The notes under the pieces: generated by a model
Databases searched by the model: none
Told to the model about the DNA's origin: nothing
Seen by the model: the letters and a program-made list of their open reading frames with translations, nothing else
Shown: positions 8,589 through 17,422 of the stretch, one piece after another
How the letters are laid out: each line of letters opens with the position of its first letter
Numbering within the stretch: position 1 is the stretch's first letter
Program-made: the position numbers and the translations under genes
Source: an uncultured Pelagibacteraceae bacterium
GTDB taxonomy: Bacteria; Pseudomonadota; Alphaproteobacteria; Pelagibacterales; Pelagibacteraceae
Direction: 5' to 3'
DNA length: 64,000 nt
Assembly (NCBI GenBank): GCA_902633585.1
Contig: CACPGZ010000004.1
Coordinates: 23,361 to 87,360 of the forward strand

Positions 8589-9962
8589 TTAATTAAGATC
8601 GAATATCTTACCAGGATTCATAATATTGTTTTGATCAATACTTCTTTTAATTAATTTCATCAAAGGAATATTGTCTCCATGCTCCTTTAGAAGATATTCT
8701 TTTTTGTGAAGACCCACGCCATGTTCTCCAGTTATTGTTCCGTTTAATTCTAGTGTCTTTTTAATCAACAAATCATTAAATTCCCTTATTTTTTTATAAG
8801 TTTCTTTTTTTTCAGGATCAAATGGTAACAACACATGAAAATTCCCATCTCCAAGATGACCCACCATAGGAGCCCTAAGTCCAAATTTTTTTGCTTGCTC
8901 CTCAGCATAATTTACGCACTCTGTTATATTTGAAATAGGTAGACACACATCTGTTGAGTAAACTCTTCCATTATTTATCAAAGCTTTTACAGAATAATAT
9001 ACATCCCATCTTGCCCTCCAAAGTTTATTTCTTTCCTCTAAATCTTTGGCCCATTTAAAAGAGCTACCATCATTATCTTTAGAGATTTCCTCGACGATTT
9101 TGATATTTTCATTATTAGATAATTCTGTACCGTGAAATTCAAAAAAAAGTGTAGGTGTTTCTTCAACATTGGTTAATTTTGAGTAATTTATGCTTATACC
9201 CATTTGATCTTTGTTGAGCATTTCAATTCTTGCAATTGGTACACCATATTGAATTACTTGTTGTGCAGTTTTAACTGCTTTCTCCAAAGATGAGAAATGA
9301 CAAACAGCAGACATTATACTTTCTGGTATAGGTGAGAGCCTTAATTGAACCTCGGTTATTATCCCTAGTGTTCCCTCAGAGCCTATAAATAAATTCGTTA
9401 GATTATAACCAGCTGAAGTTTTTTTTGTTCTTCCACCTGTATTGATAATGTCACCAGTAGGCATAACAACTGTAAGACCTGTGATAACAGTTTTCATAGT
9501 GCCGTATTTAACTGCCATTGTTCCTGAGGCTGATGTAGAAGCCATGCCACCAATTGCTGCATTTGCGCCTGGATCGATTGGAAAAAAAACACCATCTTCT
9601 CTTAAATATTCGTTTAGTTGCTCCTTGGTTACACAAGCTTGAACTCTACAATCAAAGTCCTCAGCGTTAACACTTAAAATTTTATTCATCTTTTCTAAAC
9701 AAATAGTTATTCCCTCTTCATTTCCTACAACATTACCCTCTAATGATGTTCCAGTACCAAAGGGCACTACAGGAATTTTATGATCATTACAAAGTCTTAG
9801 TATTTGAGAAACCTCTTCATTGGTCTCTGGAAATACTACAGCTTTTGATAAAATTGGATCATAGGTATCTTCACCTCTCGCATAATTTGTTCTAGTAGAT
9901 ACAGATGTTGAAAATCTTGAATTAAAAATCTTTTTAAGTTCAGTTTGGACTTGATCATTCAT
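8589..9962 (-). CDS. FAD-linked oxidase, D-lactate dehydrogenase/GlcD type
   Basis: A 457-residue flavoprotein of the VAO/PCMH family. The N-terminal FAD-binding loop reads PFGTGTSLEGNVVG (about 73-86), the second FAD region GSEGTLGIITEV, and the C-terminal cap contains GHLGDGNFHVLLPFDP and GTITGEHGVGLHKKEYL, with the metal/substrate histidines of D-lactate dehydrogenase (cytochrome) and GlcD. It ends with the characteristic NPGKIFDL. Function: oxidation of a D-2-hydroxy acid to the 2-oxo acid, passing electrons to the respiratory chain. GlcE and GlcF partners are absent nearby, so it probably works alone, like D-lactate dehydrogenase. Confidence 0.9.
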   Translation of the reverse strand: MNDQVQTELKKIFNSRFSTSVSTRTNYARGEDTYDPILSKAVVFPETNEEVSQILRLCNDHKIPVVPFGTGTSLEGNVVGNEEGITICLEKMNKILSVNAEDFDCRVQACVTKEQLNEYLREDGVFFPIDPGANAAIGGMASTSASGTMAVKYGTMKTVITGLTVVMPTGDIINTGGRTKKTSAGYNLTNLFIGSEGTLGIITEVQLRLSPIPESIMSAVCHFSSLEKAVKTAQQVIQYGVPIARIEMLNKDQMGISINYSKLTNVEETPTLFFEFHGTELSNNENIKIVEEISKDNDGSSFKWAKDLEERNKLWRARWDVYYSVKALINNGRVYSTDVCLPISNITECVNYAEEQAKKFGLRAPMVGHLGDGNFHVLLPFDPEKKETYKKIREFNDLLIKKTLELNGTITGEHGVGLHKKEYLLKEHGDNIPLMKLIKRSIDQNNIMNPGKIFDLN

Positions 9963-10001
9963 ATGAGAGAATATTAATAAAGATTAAGAGAAAAATACAG
10001 C

Positions 10002-11168
10002 TTATTTAGTTAGCATTTTCTTTATGTTTTCTAAAGCTTGTGAAATATTATCTCTTGAAGCTGCAAAGCTAAATCTTACGTAGTTTTGGCAGGTTTCACC
10101 AAAAGCTGATCCTGGCACTATTGCTACTCCTGCTTCATGCATGGCCTTTCTAGCAAACTCTGCTCCATTCATCCCTGTTCCAATTACTTTAGGAAATGCA
10201 TAGAAAGCCCCACCGGGTAAACTACATTCCACTCCTGGTAAATCATTTAAACCTTTATAAATTATATCTCTTCTTTGGGTAAATTTTTCCATCATGGCAT
10301 CAATCGAATCGTCGGGACCATCCAACGCAGCAATACCTGCGAATTGAGCTGCAGCATTAACGCATGAAACACTGTTAATTAACAATTTGTTAACATGCTC
10401 AACTAAATGTTGTGGCCAAAAACTCCAACCAAGTCTCCATCCAGTCATTGAATAAGCTTTGCTCCACCCCTCTAACACTATTAATCTTTCTCTTAATTCT
10501 GGATAATTAAAAAATGTTGGCATTTCTTTTCCATCAAAAATTTGTCTACTATAAATTTCATCACTAAGTATTGTTACATGAGGGTGTTTCTTAAGACCAT
10601 CAGCTAGAACATCAATATCCTTTCTATCTACAAAGCTTCCAGTTGGATTGTTGGGATTAATTAAAATCAACAATCGAGTTTTATCTGATATTAAAGATAA
10701 TATTTTGTCTGGATCAAATTTTAGATCTTTATTTTCTGTCAAATCATATGGAACTGAAGTTGAACCTGTGTAATTTATCATAGACTCGTAAATCGGGAAT
10801 GCGGGTGTTGGATGTATAATTTCTGCTCCCGGCTCACCAAAACATTGGATAGCATAACTCATTGTAGGCTTTCCACCTGGCATTATTATTATTCTTTCAA
10901 AATCAATATCTACGTTATAACGTTTTTTTATCCATCTAGTTACTGATTGACGACACTCAGGAATACCGTTTGACATGACATATCCATGATGTCCGTCATC
11001 GAGTGCTTTTTTAGCAGCCTCAACAACATGTTTTGGAGTTTTAAAATCTGGTTGCCCTAACCCTAAATGGATCATAGGTTTTCCTTGAGCTTCTAGCTTT
11101 TTTGCCTCTGCAAGAACAGTAAATGCAGACTCTGTACCTAATCTTTCTAGACTTTTGGCTAATTTCAT
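10002..11168 (-). CDS. Class I/II aminotransferase, PLP-dependent
   Basis: A 388-residue fold-type I aminotransferase of the aspartate-aminotransferase superfamily. It shows the NPNNPTGSF substrate/PLP segment, an LSDEIYS aspartate that pairs with the pyridine nitrogen, the Schiff-base lysine in EGWSKAYSMTGWRLGW, and a C-terminal RFSFAAS arginine that binds the alpha-carboxylate. It lies between the hydroxyacid oxidase pair and the FAD oxidase. It could therefore convert the 2-oxo acid they make into an amino acid, or feed them (inference). Specificity is not readable. Confidence 0.9.
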   Translation of the reverse strand: MKLAKSLERLGTESAFTVLAEAKKLEAQGKPMIHLGLGQPDFKTPKHVVEAAKKALDDGHHGYVMSNGIPECRQSVTRWIKKRYNVDIDFERIIIMPGGKPTMSYAIQCFGEPGAEIIHPTPAFPIYESMINYTGSTSVPYDLTENKDLKFDPDKILSLISDKTRLLILINPNNPTGSFVDRKDIDVLADGLKKHPHVTILSDEIYSRQIFDGKEMPTFFNYPELRERLIVLEGWSKAYSMTGWRLGWSFWPQHLVEHVNKLLINSVSCVNAAAQFAGIAALDGPDDSIDAMMEKFTQRRDIIYKGLNDLPGVECSLPGGAFYAFPKVIGTGMNGAEFARKAMHEAGVAIVPGSAFGETCQNYVRFSFAASRDNISQALENIKKMLTK

Positions 11169-11178
11169 AATTTATCCT

Positions 11179-12330
11179 CTATTTTCTATAGATTAATTTT
11201 GAACTATTCAACTCTTTTAAATTTTTACAGCCCATTAAAACCATATTTCTATTTATCTCATCGTGCATGTTTTGAAGCAAATGTTCAACACCTTGTTGCC
11301 CCCCTGCGGCCAAAGAGAACAAAAACATTTTTCCAAAACTACAAGCTTTTGCACCTGCTGCTATAGCCTTTAAAACATGCGTTCCTCTTCTGACCCCTCC
11401 ATCCAAAATTATTTCTAATTTGTCACCCACAGCATCCGAAATCGCCTTTACTTGATCAAAGGGCGATCGTGATCCATCCAGCTGTCTACCTCCATGATTT
11501 GAAATCATAATAGCGGTGCAACCAATATCAATTGCTCGCTTTGCATCTTCAATTGACATAACTCCTTTTAATGCAAAAGGTCCATTCCACCTCTTTGCAC
11601 AATATTCTGCATCTTTCCATCCCATTGCAGGATCATATTGTTCATTAATATATTCGATGACAGACTTTGAGATATTTGTTCCTTTATCTGTTTTTTTTTT
11701 AACATTTGATAATTCAAATTTTTTACCAGTTAAATAATTCAATACCCATCTTGGTCTCATTGCAAAACTTAATAAGCTTTGTAAGGTTAATTTTGGTGGT
11801 GTCGTGAAACCTGTCCTGTGATCTTTTTCTCTATTACCTGCTACTAGAGTATCGACTGTTAAACACATTGCGTCAAAACCAGATCTTCTAGACCTATCAA
11901 TCAAATCATCTGAAATAGATCTGTCTTTATGAACATAAAGTTGAAATAATTTCGGACCACTAGATATATTAGATATTTCCTCAATAGAATTATTTCCCAT
12001 AGAGGACATGCTGTAAAAAGTACCGTATTTTTCGGCAGCTCTAGCTGAAGCTTTATCTCCTTCGGGGTGATAAAGTCTTTGCATAGCTGCTGGTGAAAGA
12101 AATATTGGCATGTCTATTTTTCGTCCAAAAAGAGTTGTGGATAAATCTGGTTTACCAACACTCGCTAAAATATTTGGAACCAGGTCACATTCATTAAATG
12201 AGTTTGTATTTCTTCTTAAAGTCGATTCGTCATCTGAACCACCATCTATATAGTGAAAGATCGGTGAAGGTAATTTTTTTTTAGCTAATTTTCGAAAATC
12301 TTCAAAATTATAGCAATCTTTAAGACTCAC
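11179..12330 (-). CDS. FMN-dependent L-2-hydroxyacid oxidase/dehydrogenase (copy 1)
   Basis: A 383-residue TIM-barrel flavoenzyme of the glycolate oxidase/LldD family, oxidising L-2-hydroxy acids. Family marks are LSPAAMQRL (FMN site), FQLYVHKDR (active-site Tyr), CLTVDTLVAGNRE, the catalytic His/Arg stretch SNHGGRQLDGSRSPFD, and DGGVRRGTHVLKAIAAGA for phosphate binding. It lies one base downstream of a clear paralogue (12332-13483). Divergence between the copies suggests different side-chain preferences rather than a recent duplication. Confidence 0.9.
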   Translation of the reverse strand: MSLKDCYNFEDFRKLAKKKLPSPIFHYIDGGSDDESTLRRNTNSFNECDLVPNILASVGKPDLSTTLFGRKIDMPIFLSPAAMQRLYHPEGDKASARAAEKYGTFYSMSSMGNNSIEEISNISSGPKLFQLYVHKDRSISDDLIDRSRRSGFDAMCLTVDTLVAGNREKDHRTGFTTPPKLTLQSLLSFAMRPRWVLNYLTGKKFELSNVKKKTDKGTNISKSVIEYINEQYDPAMGWKDAEYCAKRWNGPFALKGVMSIEDAKRAIDIGCTAIMISNHGGRQLDGSRSPFDQVKAISDAVGDKLEIILDGGVRRGTHVLKAIAAGAKACSFGKMFLFSLAAGGQQGVEHLLQNMHDEINRNMVLMGCKNLKELNSSKLIYRK

Positions 12331-12331
12331 A

Positions 12332-13483
12332 CTATCTTCTAAATCTTAAATTACTTCTATTTAATTCACTAATCTTTGTGCATCCCATGAGTTTCATATC
12401 TCGTTGTAACTCAGCCTTATACTGTCCTAAAGCTCTTTCAACTCCAGCTTGACCTGCTGCAGCTAATGCATAAAGATATAATCTTCCACCAGAACATGCT
12501 TTAGCACCTAATGATAATGCTTTAAGCATATGAGTGCCTCTATGAATTCCACCTTCACATATTACATCAAGCTTATCACCAACTGCATCAACAATTTCTG
12601 CAAGCTGATCAAAAGGAGACCTTGATCCATCAAGTTGTCTTCCTCCATGATTTGATACCATTATACCTGTACAGCCGATGTCAACTGCTCTTTTTGCATC
12701 CTCAACACTCATCACACCTTTTAAGGCAAAATGACCTCCCCATTGAGAACAAAGTTTTTCTGCATCATTCCAATTCATTGATTGATCCAACATTGTAGAA
12801 AAATAATTACCAATTGAAGAGTTCGTGCTTGTGCCTTCTTTTACAAAATCTTGTAGATGAGGTAATTCAAATTTTCCTTTTGTTAAATAATTTATTCCCC
12901 ACATTGGTTTAGTAGCAAAGCTAAACAAGCTTGATAATGTTAATTTTGGTGGAGATGTAAAGCCTGTTCTTAAATCTCTTTCTCGGTTTCCTCCAGTAAT
13001 TGTATCTACTGTCAAAGCCATTACATCAAATTTTGCTGCCTTCGCGCGCTCTAAGCAGGAGTCATTTAAGCCTCTATCTTTATGAAAATAAAATTGAAAC
13101 ATTTTAGGAGTATCAACCATTGAGGAAATTTCCTCAACACTCACTGTTGCTAAAGCAGAAACTCCAAACATTGTGTTAAATTTTTTAGCTGCTTTTCCTA
13201 CTGCCCTTTCACCATCATAATGAAAGAGTCTTTGTAAAGCTGTTGGAGAAAGATAAAACGGCAAATCTAATTTTTTACCAAATATTGTGGTTGATAAATC
13301 TACATCTTCGACACCTCTTAAAACATTAGGAACTAAATCTACATCATCAAATGCACTTGTGTTTCTTGCATAAGTAACTTCATCATCAGCCGCACCATCT
13401 ATATAATGAAAAATTGGAGATGGTAATTTCTTTTGTGCTAATTTTCTAAAATCTCTAAAGTTATGACAATCTTTTAAATTCAT
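12332..13483 (-). CDS. FMN-dependent L-2-hydroxyacid oxidase/dehydrogenase (copy 2)
   Basis: The second 383-residue member of the glycolate oxidase/LldD family in tandem with 11179-12330; both have the same length and colinear motifs. Here the FMN region reads LSPTALQRL, the tyrosine block FQFYFHKDR (Tyr kept, neighbours changed), and the catalytic block SNHGGRQLDGSRSPFD is unchanged, so it should be active. The phosphate region CEGGIHRGTHMLKALSLGA and the FELPHLQDF loop differ from copy 1, pointing to a changed substrate pocket. It is the most upstream enzyme of the hydroxyacid block, 9 bases after the PagL-like gene. Confidence 0.9.
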   Translation of the reverse strand: MNLKDCHNFRDFRKLAQKKLPSPIFHYIDGAADDEVTYARNTSAFDDVDLVPNVLRGVEDVDLSTTIFGKKLDLPFYLSPTALQRLFHYDGERAVGKAAKKFNTMFGVSALATVSVEEISSMVDTPKMFQFYFHKDRGLNDSCLERAKAAKFDVMALTVDTITGGNRERDLRTGFTSPPKLTLSSLFSFATKPMWGINYLTKGKFELPHLQDFVKEGTSTNSSIGNYFSTMLDQSMNWNDAEKLCSQWGGHFALKGVMSVEDAKRAVDIGCTGIMVSNHGGRQLDGSRSPFDQLAEIVDAVGDKLDVICEGGIHRGTHMLKALSLGAKACSGGRLYLYALAAAGQAGVERALGQYKAELQRDMKLMGCTKISELNRSNLRFRR

Positions 13484-13492
13484 AATTTATTA

Positions 13493-14002
13493 CTAAAACT
13501 TTTTGAGAAAATTAAACATATAACTATTTGCCCCAGGATTTTTATTTCCTAAGCTTGCATTAGATACATGATTATATGATACAGCAAAATTTGTTGTTTC
13601 TGTGGTTTTATACGATAGTTGTACTTCTGACTTAAATTCAAGAACGTGTCCTAAATCCTTTCCATCCCCTTCATGATAAAGACCAGGAGCAAAGCTTGGA
13701 GTGAAAAAAAATGCGCCCATGTCCATATTCCATTCTACTCCAGTGTAAACATATGCAGCTGAATTTTCTGTTACAAACCCTCCTGTAATGGGTGAAATGT
13801 TCCCTAAAAATGTATTTCTATTTAAATTTTCATCTTGGTGTTGAAAACCTAACAATGTTGCTTTTTGCTTATCATCACTAAAATCAAAATTTCCAAGATA
13901 TAAATTTAATTGATGATTGTTATTCTCAAGTGTAGTATCTCCAAATAATTTTGACGGTAAAGTCAAAATTAATAAAACTAAAAAAATTTTTTTTAAAACC
14001 AT
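13493..14002 (-). CDS. PagL-like lipid A 3-O-deacylase (acyloxyacyl hydrolase family)
   Basis: A 169-residue outer-membrane beta-barrel enzyme with a signal peptide (residues 1-21). The C-terminal block SYNHVSNASLGNKNPGANS carries the PagL His-x-Ser-Asn signature (His145, Ser147), and the protein ends in an aromatic Phe as outer-membrane proteins do. PagL removes the 3-O-acyl chain from lipid A. The glutamate used as third catalytic residue in Pseudomonas PagL appears to be Asn at the matching spacing, as I recall for other NPG-type homologues. It follows ccmH by 5 bases, an unexpected partner for cytochrome maturation. Confidence 0.75.
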   Translation of the reverse strand: MVLKKIFLVLLILTLPSKLFGDTTLENNNHQLNLYLGNFDFSDDKQKATLLGFQHQDENLNRNTFLGNISPITGGFVTENSAAYVYTGVEWNMDMGAFFFTPSFAPGLYHEGDGKDLGHVLEFKSEVQLSYKTTETTNFAVSYNHVSNASLGNKNPGANSYMFNFLKKF

Positions 14003-14007
14003 ATTAT

Positions 14008-14379
14008 TTAATCTAGATTATTTTTATTATAAAAATTCCTAATGATTATGGCACCCCCTGCTAAGAATATCAAGATAGGCAATAACCATAAAAAGTAAGT
14101 ATTTCTATTGAAAACTGGATCATACAATATCCATTCTCCATATTTTGTTTTTAAAAAATTGTATATTTGATCTTCACTCATGCCTTCTTGAATTTTATTT
14201 TTAATCACTAATTTTAGACTTATTGCAAATTCAGAATCTGAATCATATACAGATTGACCCTGACAAATTAAACATCTCAAATTTTTTGCTATTTCATTTT
14301 CAGTTTTAATTTCATCCGCCTTTAGGAAGTTAAAGTTTAGAATAATGCTTACAATTAAAGATATATAAACGAATCTCAT
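14008..14379 (-). CDS. ccmH: CcmH, cytochrome c maturation thiol protein
   Basis: A 123-residue membrane-tethered periplasmic oxidoreductase that reduces apocytochrome c before haem attachment. The signature LRCLICQ (Cys36, Cys39) follows a signal sequence, and a C-terminal helix (about 94-112) anchors it. Length corresponds to the short CcmH/CycL type without the TPR extension; no CycH/CcmI gene follows. It overlaps ccmG by 4 bases. Confidence 0.93.
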   Translation of the reverse strand: MRFVYISLIVSIILNFNFLKADEIKTENEIAKNLRCLICQGQSVYDSDSEFAISLKLVIKNKIQEGMSEDQIYNFLKTKYGEWILYDPVFNRNTYFLWLLPILIFLAGGAIIIRNFYNKNNLD

Positions 14380-14894
14380 CTAATTATTTTTTTAATCTCT
14401 AATAAATCCTCATTATTAATCGGCCCAATAAATCTTTTAATAATTTTATTTTCATATATCAAAAAACTTTCTGGAACTCCATAAGCACCCCAATTAATCG
14501 ATGCAATACCATCTTTGTCTGAAACAATTATATTATAAGGATTTCCCAGATCTTTTAAAAAACTTTTAGCATTTTTAAAGTTATCTTTATAATTGAATCC
14601 TATTAATTCTATTTTTTTATCTTTTTTTAATTTCATTAAAAATTTATGTTCGTCTCGACAAGGAATACACCATGATGCCCAGATGTTCATCAAATAATAT
14701 TTATTACCCCTAAAAAGTTTTTCTGAAATAATTTTTGTATTATTCTCAAAAGATTTTATCTCAAAGGATGGGACTTCTTTTCCCTGATTCAAGATGGGAG
14801 TATATAAATTTGGATTTTTTAAACCTTTAAAGAAAATCACAAAAGTAGTTAAAAAAAATAAAATTAAAGCTATTGAAATGACTTTAGATTTCAT
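14376..14894 (-). CDS. ccmG: CcmG/DsbE, thioredoxin-like protein of cytochrome c maturation
   Basis: A 172-residue membrane-anchored thioredoxin-fold protein that keeps CcmH and apocytochrome cysteines reduced. The N-terminal helix spans about residues 5-23 and the active site is WASWCIPCRDEH (Cys76, Cys79). The CcmG-type acidic/GVPES region is visible as GAYGVPESFLI with the cis-proline. The gene overlaps ccmF by 11 bases and ccmH by 4, so the three are translationally coupled. Confidence 0.93.
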   Translation of the reverse strand: MKSKVISIALILFFLTTFVIFFKGLKNPNLYTPILNQGKEVPSFEIKSFENNTKIISEKLFRGNKYYLMNIWASWCIPCRDEHKFLMKLKKDKKIELIGFNYKDNFKNAKSFLKDLGNPYNIIVSDKDGIASINWGAYGVPESFLIYENKIIKRFIGPINNEDLLEIKKIIR

Positions 14895-15387
14895 ATCTTT
14901 TTTTAAAAAAACTTAGAAGACCACCAAAACTAATTAATATTACTGAAATCCATATCCAAATCATAAAAGGCTTATCTTGATATCTAATATTAAAATATTC
15001 CTGGTTCTGAACATAATTCATTGTCATAAACTTATCTGTAAGTAAGTTTGTCTTAATGTCAGCTTCACTTGTTATAATATTTGGTTGATTATATATCCTT
15101 AACTCAGGATTAAGAGTATCTGATGAACCATTCGAATATAAAACTCTAAATTTTCCTATAATTGCTTTGAAATTTTTCTCATCTTCTTGATCAACATTTT
15201 CAAAATTTATTGTAAATTTTTCAGACTTAAAAGTTTCCCCAATTTTTAAATTAGTAATTATTTCATTAGAAAAAATATTATTAAATAAAATGCTTAAAAT
15301 TAATAAACTGAAACCAAAATGTGCAATGTTTTGAGATAAATTCTTCAATCTTTTGATAAAAAATTCTCTCAAAGTAGAGAAAAACAA
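14884..15387 (-). CDS. ccmF: CcmF C-terminal part (downstream of a frameshift)
   Basis: This 167-residue frame encodes the C-terminal part of the haem lyase subunit CcmF: a periplasmic domain followed by the last membrane helix (WIWISVILISFGGLLSFF). Its apparent start is a TTG inside the sequence AHFGFSLLILS that belongs to the middle of CcmF, and the frame is closed by a stop just upstream, so it is not an independent gene. Joined to 15281-16762 by removing one base from the ten-A run at 15386-15395, it gives about 625 residues, the normal length of CcmF. Confidence 0.88.
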   Translation of the reverse strand: MFFSTLREFFIKRLKNLSQNIAHFGFSLLILSILFNNIFSNEIITNLKIGETFKSEKFTINFENVDQEDEKNFKAIIGKFRVLYSNGSSDTLNPELRIYNQPNIITSEADIKTNLLTDKFMTMNYVQNQEYFNIRYQDKPFMIWIWISVILISFGGLLSFFKKRYEI

Positions 15388-16762
15388 AAAAAAAAGCGGA
15401 AGTAACTAAAATTGTATTAATTAGAAAACTAATATCAAATTCTTTAATTATTAGTGCTGATAACAAAAACGATATTATTAAAAATATGATCATGTAAAAC
15501 TTATCTTTAAGATCTGATTTAATCCAATTTAGTTTTGGTCCAATTGCCATAGCGAGTAAAAATGGTATTAAGAAAGGTATTATAAGTTTATTATAAAAAG
15601 GTGGTCCAACAGATATCTTATTTGCAGTTATAACCTCTAAAAATATTGGATAAATTGTTCCTATTAAAACAACTGATAAAAAGTACATCATAAACCAATT
15701 ATTAACTAAAATAGATGTCTCCTTGCTAAGCCAAAAAAAATTATTTTCTATTTTTTCTTCCTCTGAATGAAAAAAAATAAAAATAAAAATAGATAAAAAA
15801 ATAAGTGTAAAAAGAAAAATTAAAATAAATAAACCTCTCTCTGGATCATTAGCAAATGTATGAACCGAATTTAAAATTCCAGATCTAACTAAAAAAGTAC
15901 CACTCATACTTAAAGCAAAAGTTGCTATTGACAGTATCATGGCCCATGAGGTTAATATTTTTTTCTTTTCTAGAACCAATATACAATGAAGTAGAGTTGT
16001 TAGTGCAAACCATGGCATTAAAGAAACATTTTCAACCGGGTCCCAAAACCAAAAACCTCCCCAGCCTAATTCGTAGTATGCCCAAATAGATCCAAGCAAA
16101 ATTCCTATTGTAAGAAAAACCCATGATACTAAAACCCATCTTTTAATATGTTTTGCCCACTCTTTTGAAACATGTGATGTTACCATTGCAGCAAGGGCAG
16201 ATGAGAATATTATCGAAGAACCTACATAACCTAAATATAAAATTGGTGGATGAATTGCTAAAGCAGGATCTTGTAAAATTGGGTTCAAGCCTAAACCCTC
16301 ATTTGGTTTTGGAAAAATATAATTAAATGGACTTGAGGTTTTGATCAAAAAAATAAAAAAGCCAATAATTATTATTTGTTGAAACAATAAAGTAAAAATT
16401 CTATATTTTTTCGGCTGTTGATTTGATTTAAGCAAAAAAATTGAAATAAATAAAGTTAATACTAGTAACCATAACAATAAACTACCTTCATGATTACCCC
16501 AGGTTCCTGAGATTTTATAAAATAACGGTTTGGTGGTATGAGAGTGGTTAAAAACAGTTTCGTTACTAAAATCTGAATTAACAAAAGATACAATTAATCC
16601 AAGGAAACTTATCACTACAAAAAAAAATTGAATAAATGTAAAAGATACTATTTTTTTATCTAAAATTTCAGTATCTCTTAAATTTCTAAATGAAAAAAAA
16701 ATAATAAAAACTGAAAAAAAAAGTCCAAAACTTAACGAATAAGAACCTATTAAACTTGCCAA
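15281..16762 (-). CDS. ccmF: CcmF N-terminal part, haem lyase (frameshifted)
   Basis: Membrane subunit of the cytochrome c haem lyase. Most of the transmembrane helices and the tryptophan-rich WGGFWFWDPVENVSLMPW haem-handling segment are here, as are GTWGNHEGSLLLW and the HPPILYLGYVG block. True CcmF sequence ends near residue 458; the remaining residues (VFLYFERIFYQK onward) are out-of-frame sequence after the ten-A run at 15386-15395. Losing one A restores the frame into 14884-15387. Either the assembly carries one extra A, or the gene relies on slippage at this run. Confidence 0.9.
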   Translation of the reverse strand: MASLIGSYSLSFGLFFSVFIIFFSFRNLRDTEILDKKIVSFTFIQFFFVVISFLGLIVSFVNSDFSNETVFNHSHTTKPLFYKISGTWGNHEGSLLLWLLVLTLFISIFLLKSNQQPKKYRIFTLLFQQIIIIGFFIFLIKTSSPFNYIFPKPNEGLGLNPILQDPALAIHPPILYLGYVGSSIIFSSALAAMVTSHVSKEWAKHIKRWVLVSWVFLTIGILLGSIWAYYELGWGGFWFWDPVENVSLMPWFALTTLLHCILVLEKKKILTSWAMILSIATFALSMSGTFLVRSGILNSVHTFANDPERGLFILIFLFTLIFLSIFIFIFFHSEEEKIENNFFWLSKETSILVNNWFMMYFLSVVLIGTIYPIFLEVITANKISVGPPFYNKLIIPFLIPFLLAMAIGPKLNWIKSDLKDKFYMIIFLIISFLLSALIIKEFDISFLINTILVTSAFFFVFLYFERIFYQKIEEFISKHCTFWFQFINFKHFI

Positions 16763-16764
16763 AA

Positions 16765-17184
16765 TTATTTCTCCTCTAGTGCAGCCTTAACTTCTGGTGG
16801 CATATAATTCTCGTCATGTTTAGCTAAAATTTTTGTAGCTAAAAAAAAATTTTTATCTTTTAAATATCCCTCAGCAACAACACCCTTCTCCTCACTAAAA
16901 AGATTGGGCACAACTCCAGAATAAACAACATTTATTTCATTTTTAAAATCTGTAACAATAAATTTTATTTCTTTTGAAATTACAGTTATGGAGTCTTTTT
17001 TAACCATCCCACCTATTCTAATTTTTTTTTTACTAATTTCACTCAAAGTTTTAATTTCTGTTGGAGACTTAAAAAAAATAACGTTTTCCTCTAAAGACTT
17101 AATTAATAAAAAAACTGATAACGATAAAGTTGCTAATATTAATAATAAGAAAAAAATCCTTAATTTAACTTTTCGCCCATACAT
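16765..17184 (-). CDS. ccmE: CcmE, haem chaperone
   Basis: A 139-residue membrane-anchored periplasmic protein that carries haem covalently from CcmC to CcmF. The anchor is at residues 8-28, the OB-fold contains [10 protein letters not shown] and [19 protein letters not shown], and the haem-binding histidine is His123 in [10 protein letters not shown], with the conserved Tyr four residues later. It precedes ccmF by 2 bases. Confidence 0.95.
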   Translation of the reverse strand: MYGRKVKLRIFFLLLILATLSLSVFLLIKSLEENVIFFKSPTEIKTLSEISKKKIRIGGMVKKDSITVISKEIKFIVTDFKNEINVVYSGVVPNLFSEEKGVVAEGYLKDKNFFLATKILAKHDENYMPPEVKAALEEK

Positions 17185-17194
17185 GTTTCAAAAG

Positions 17195-17422
17195 TTAAAT
17201 GTTTGAAATATTTGACAAAATTTCTTTATTTATACTTTGAGATTTTGCAAAAGCTGCTCTCTCAGAATTTAACGAGCCAAATTTAACTATAAACTTATTT
17301 TTTTCTTTGTTGTATTGAATTTTGATAATTAAAAAAAGTGTCAAAAAACTTACTATGGTAAATGAAAACGCCGACCAAACATACAACCCATATCCATTCA
17401 TAAAAAATAAGTTCTCAATCAT
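17195..17422 (-). CDS. ccmD: CcmD, small cytochrome c maturation protein
   Basis: A 75-residue single-helix protein that helps release haem-loaded CcmE from CcmABC. The conserved start MNGYGLYVWSAFSFT is present, followed by the membrane helix and a charged tail. It is longer than most CcmD because of a C-terminal extension of about 25 residues. It overlaps ccmC by 4 bases and precedes ccmE by 10. Confidence 0.85.
   Translation of the reverse strand: MIENLFFMNGYGLYVWSAFSFTIVSFLTLFLIIKIQYNKEKNKFIVKFGSLNSERAAFAKSQSINKEILSNISNI

Noticed and set aside
14884..15387. Independent small exported protein instead of a CcmF piece
   Set aside because: It begins mid-helix, has an upstream in-frame stop three codons past the A run, and completes CcmF exactly.
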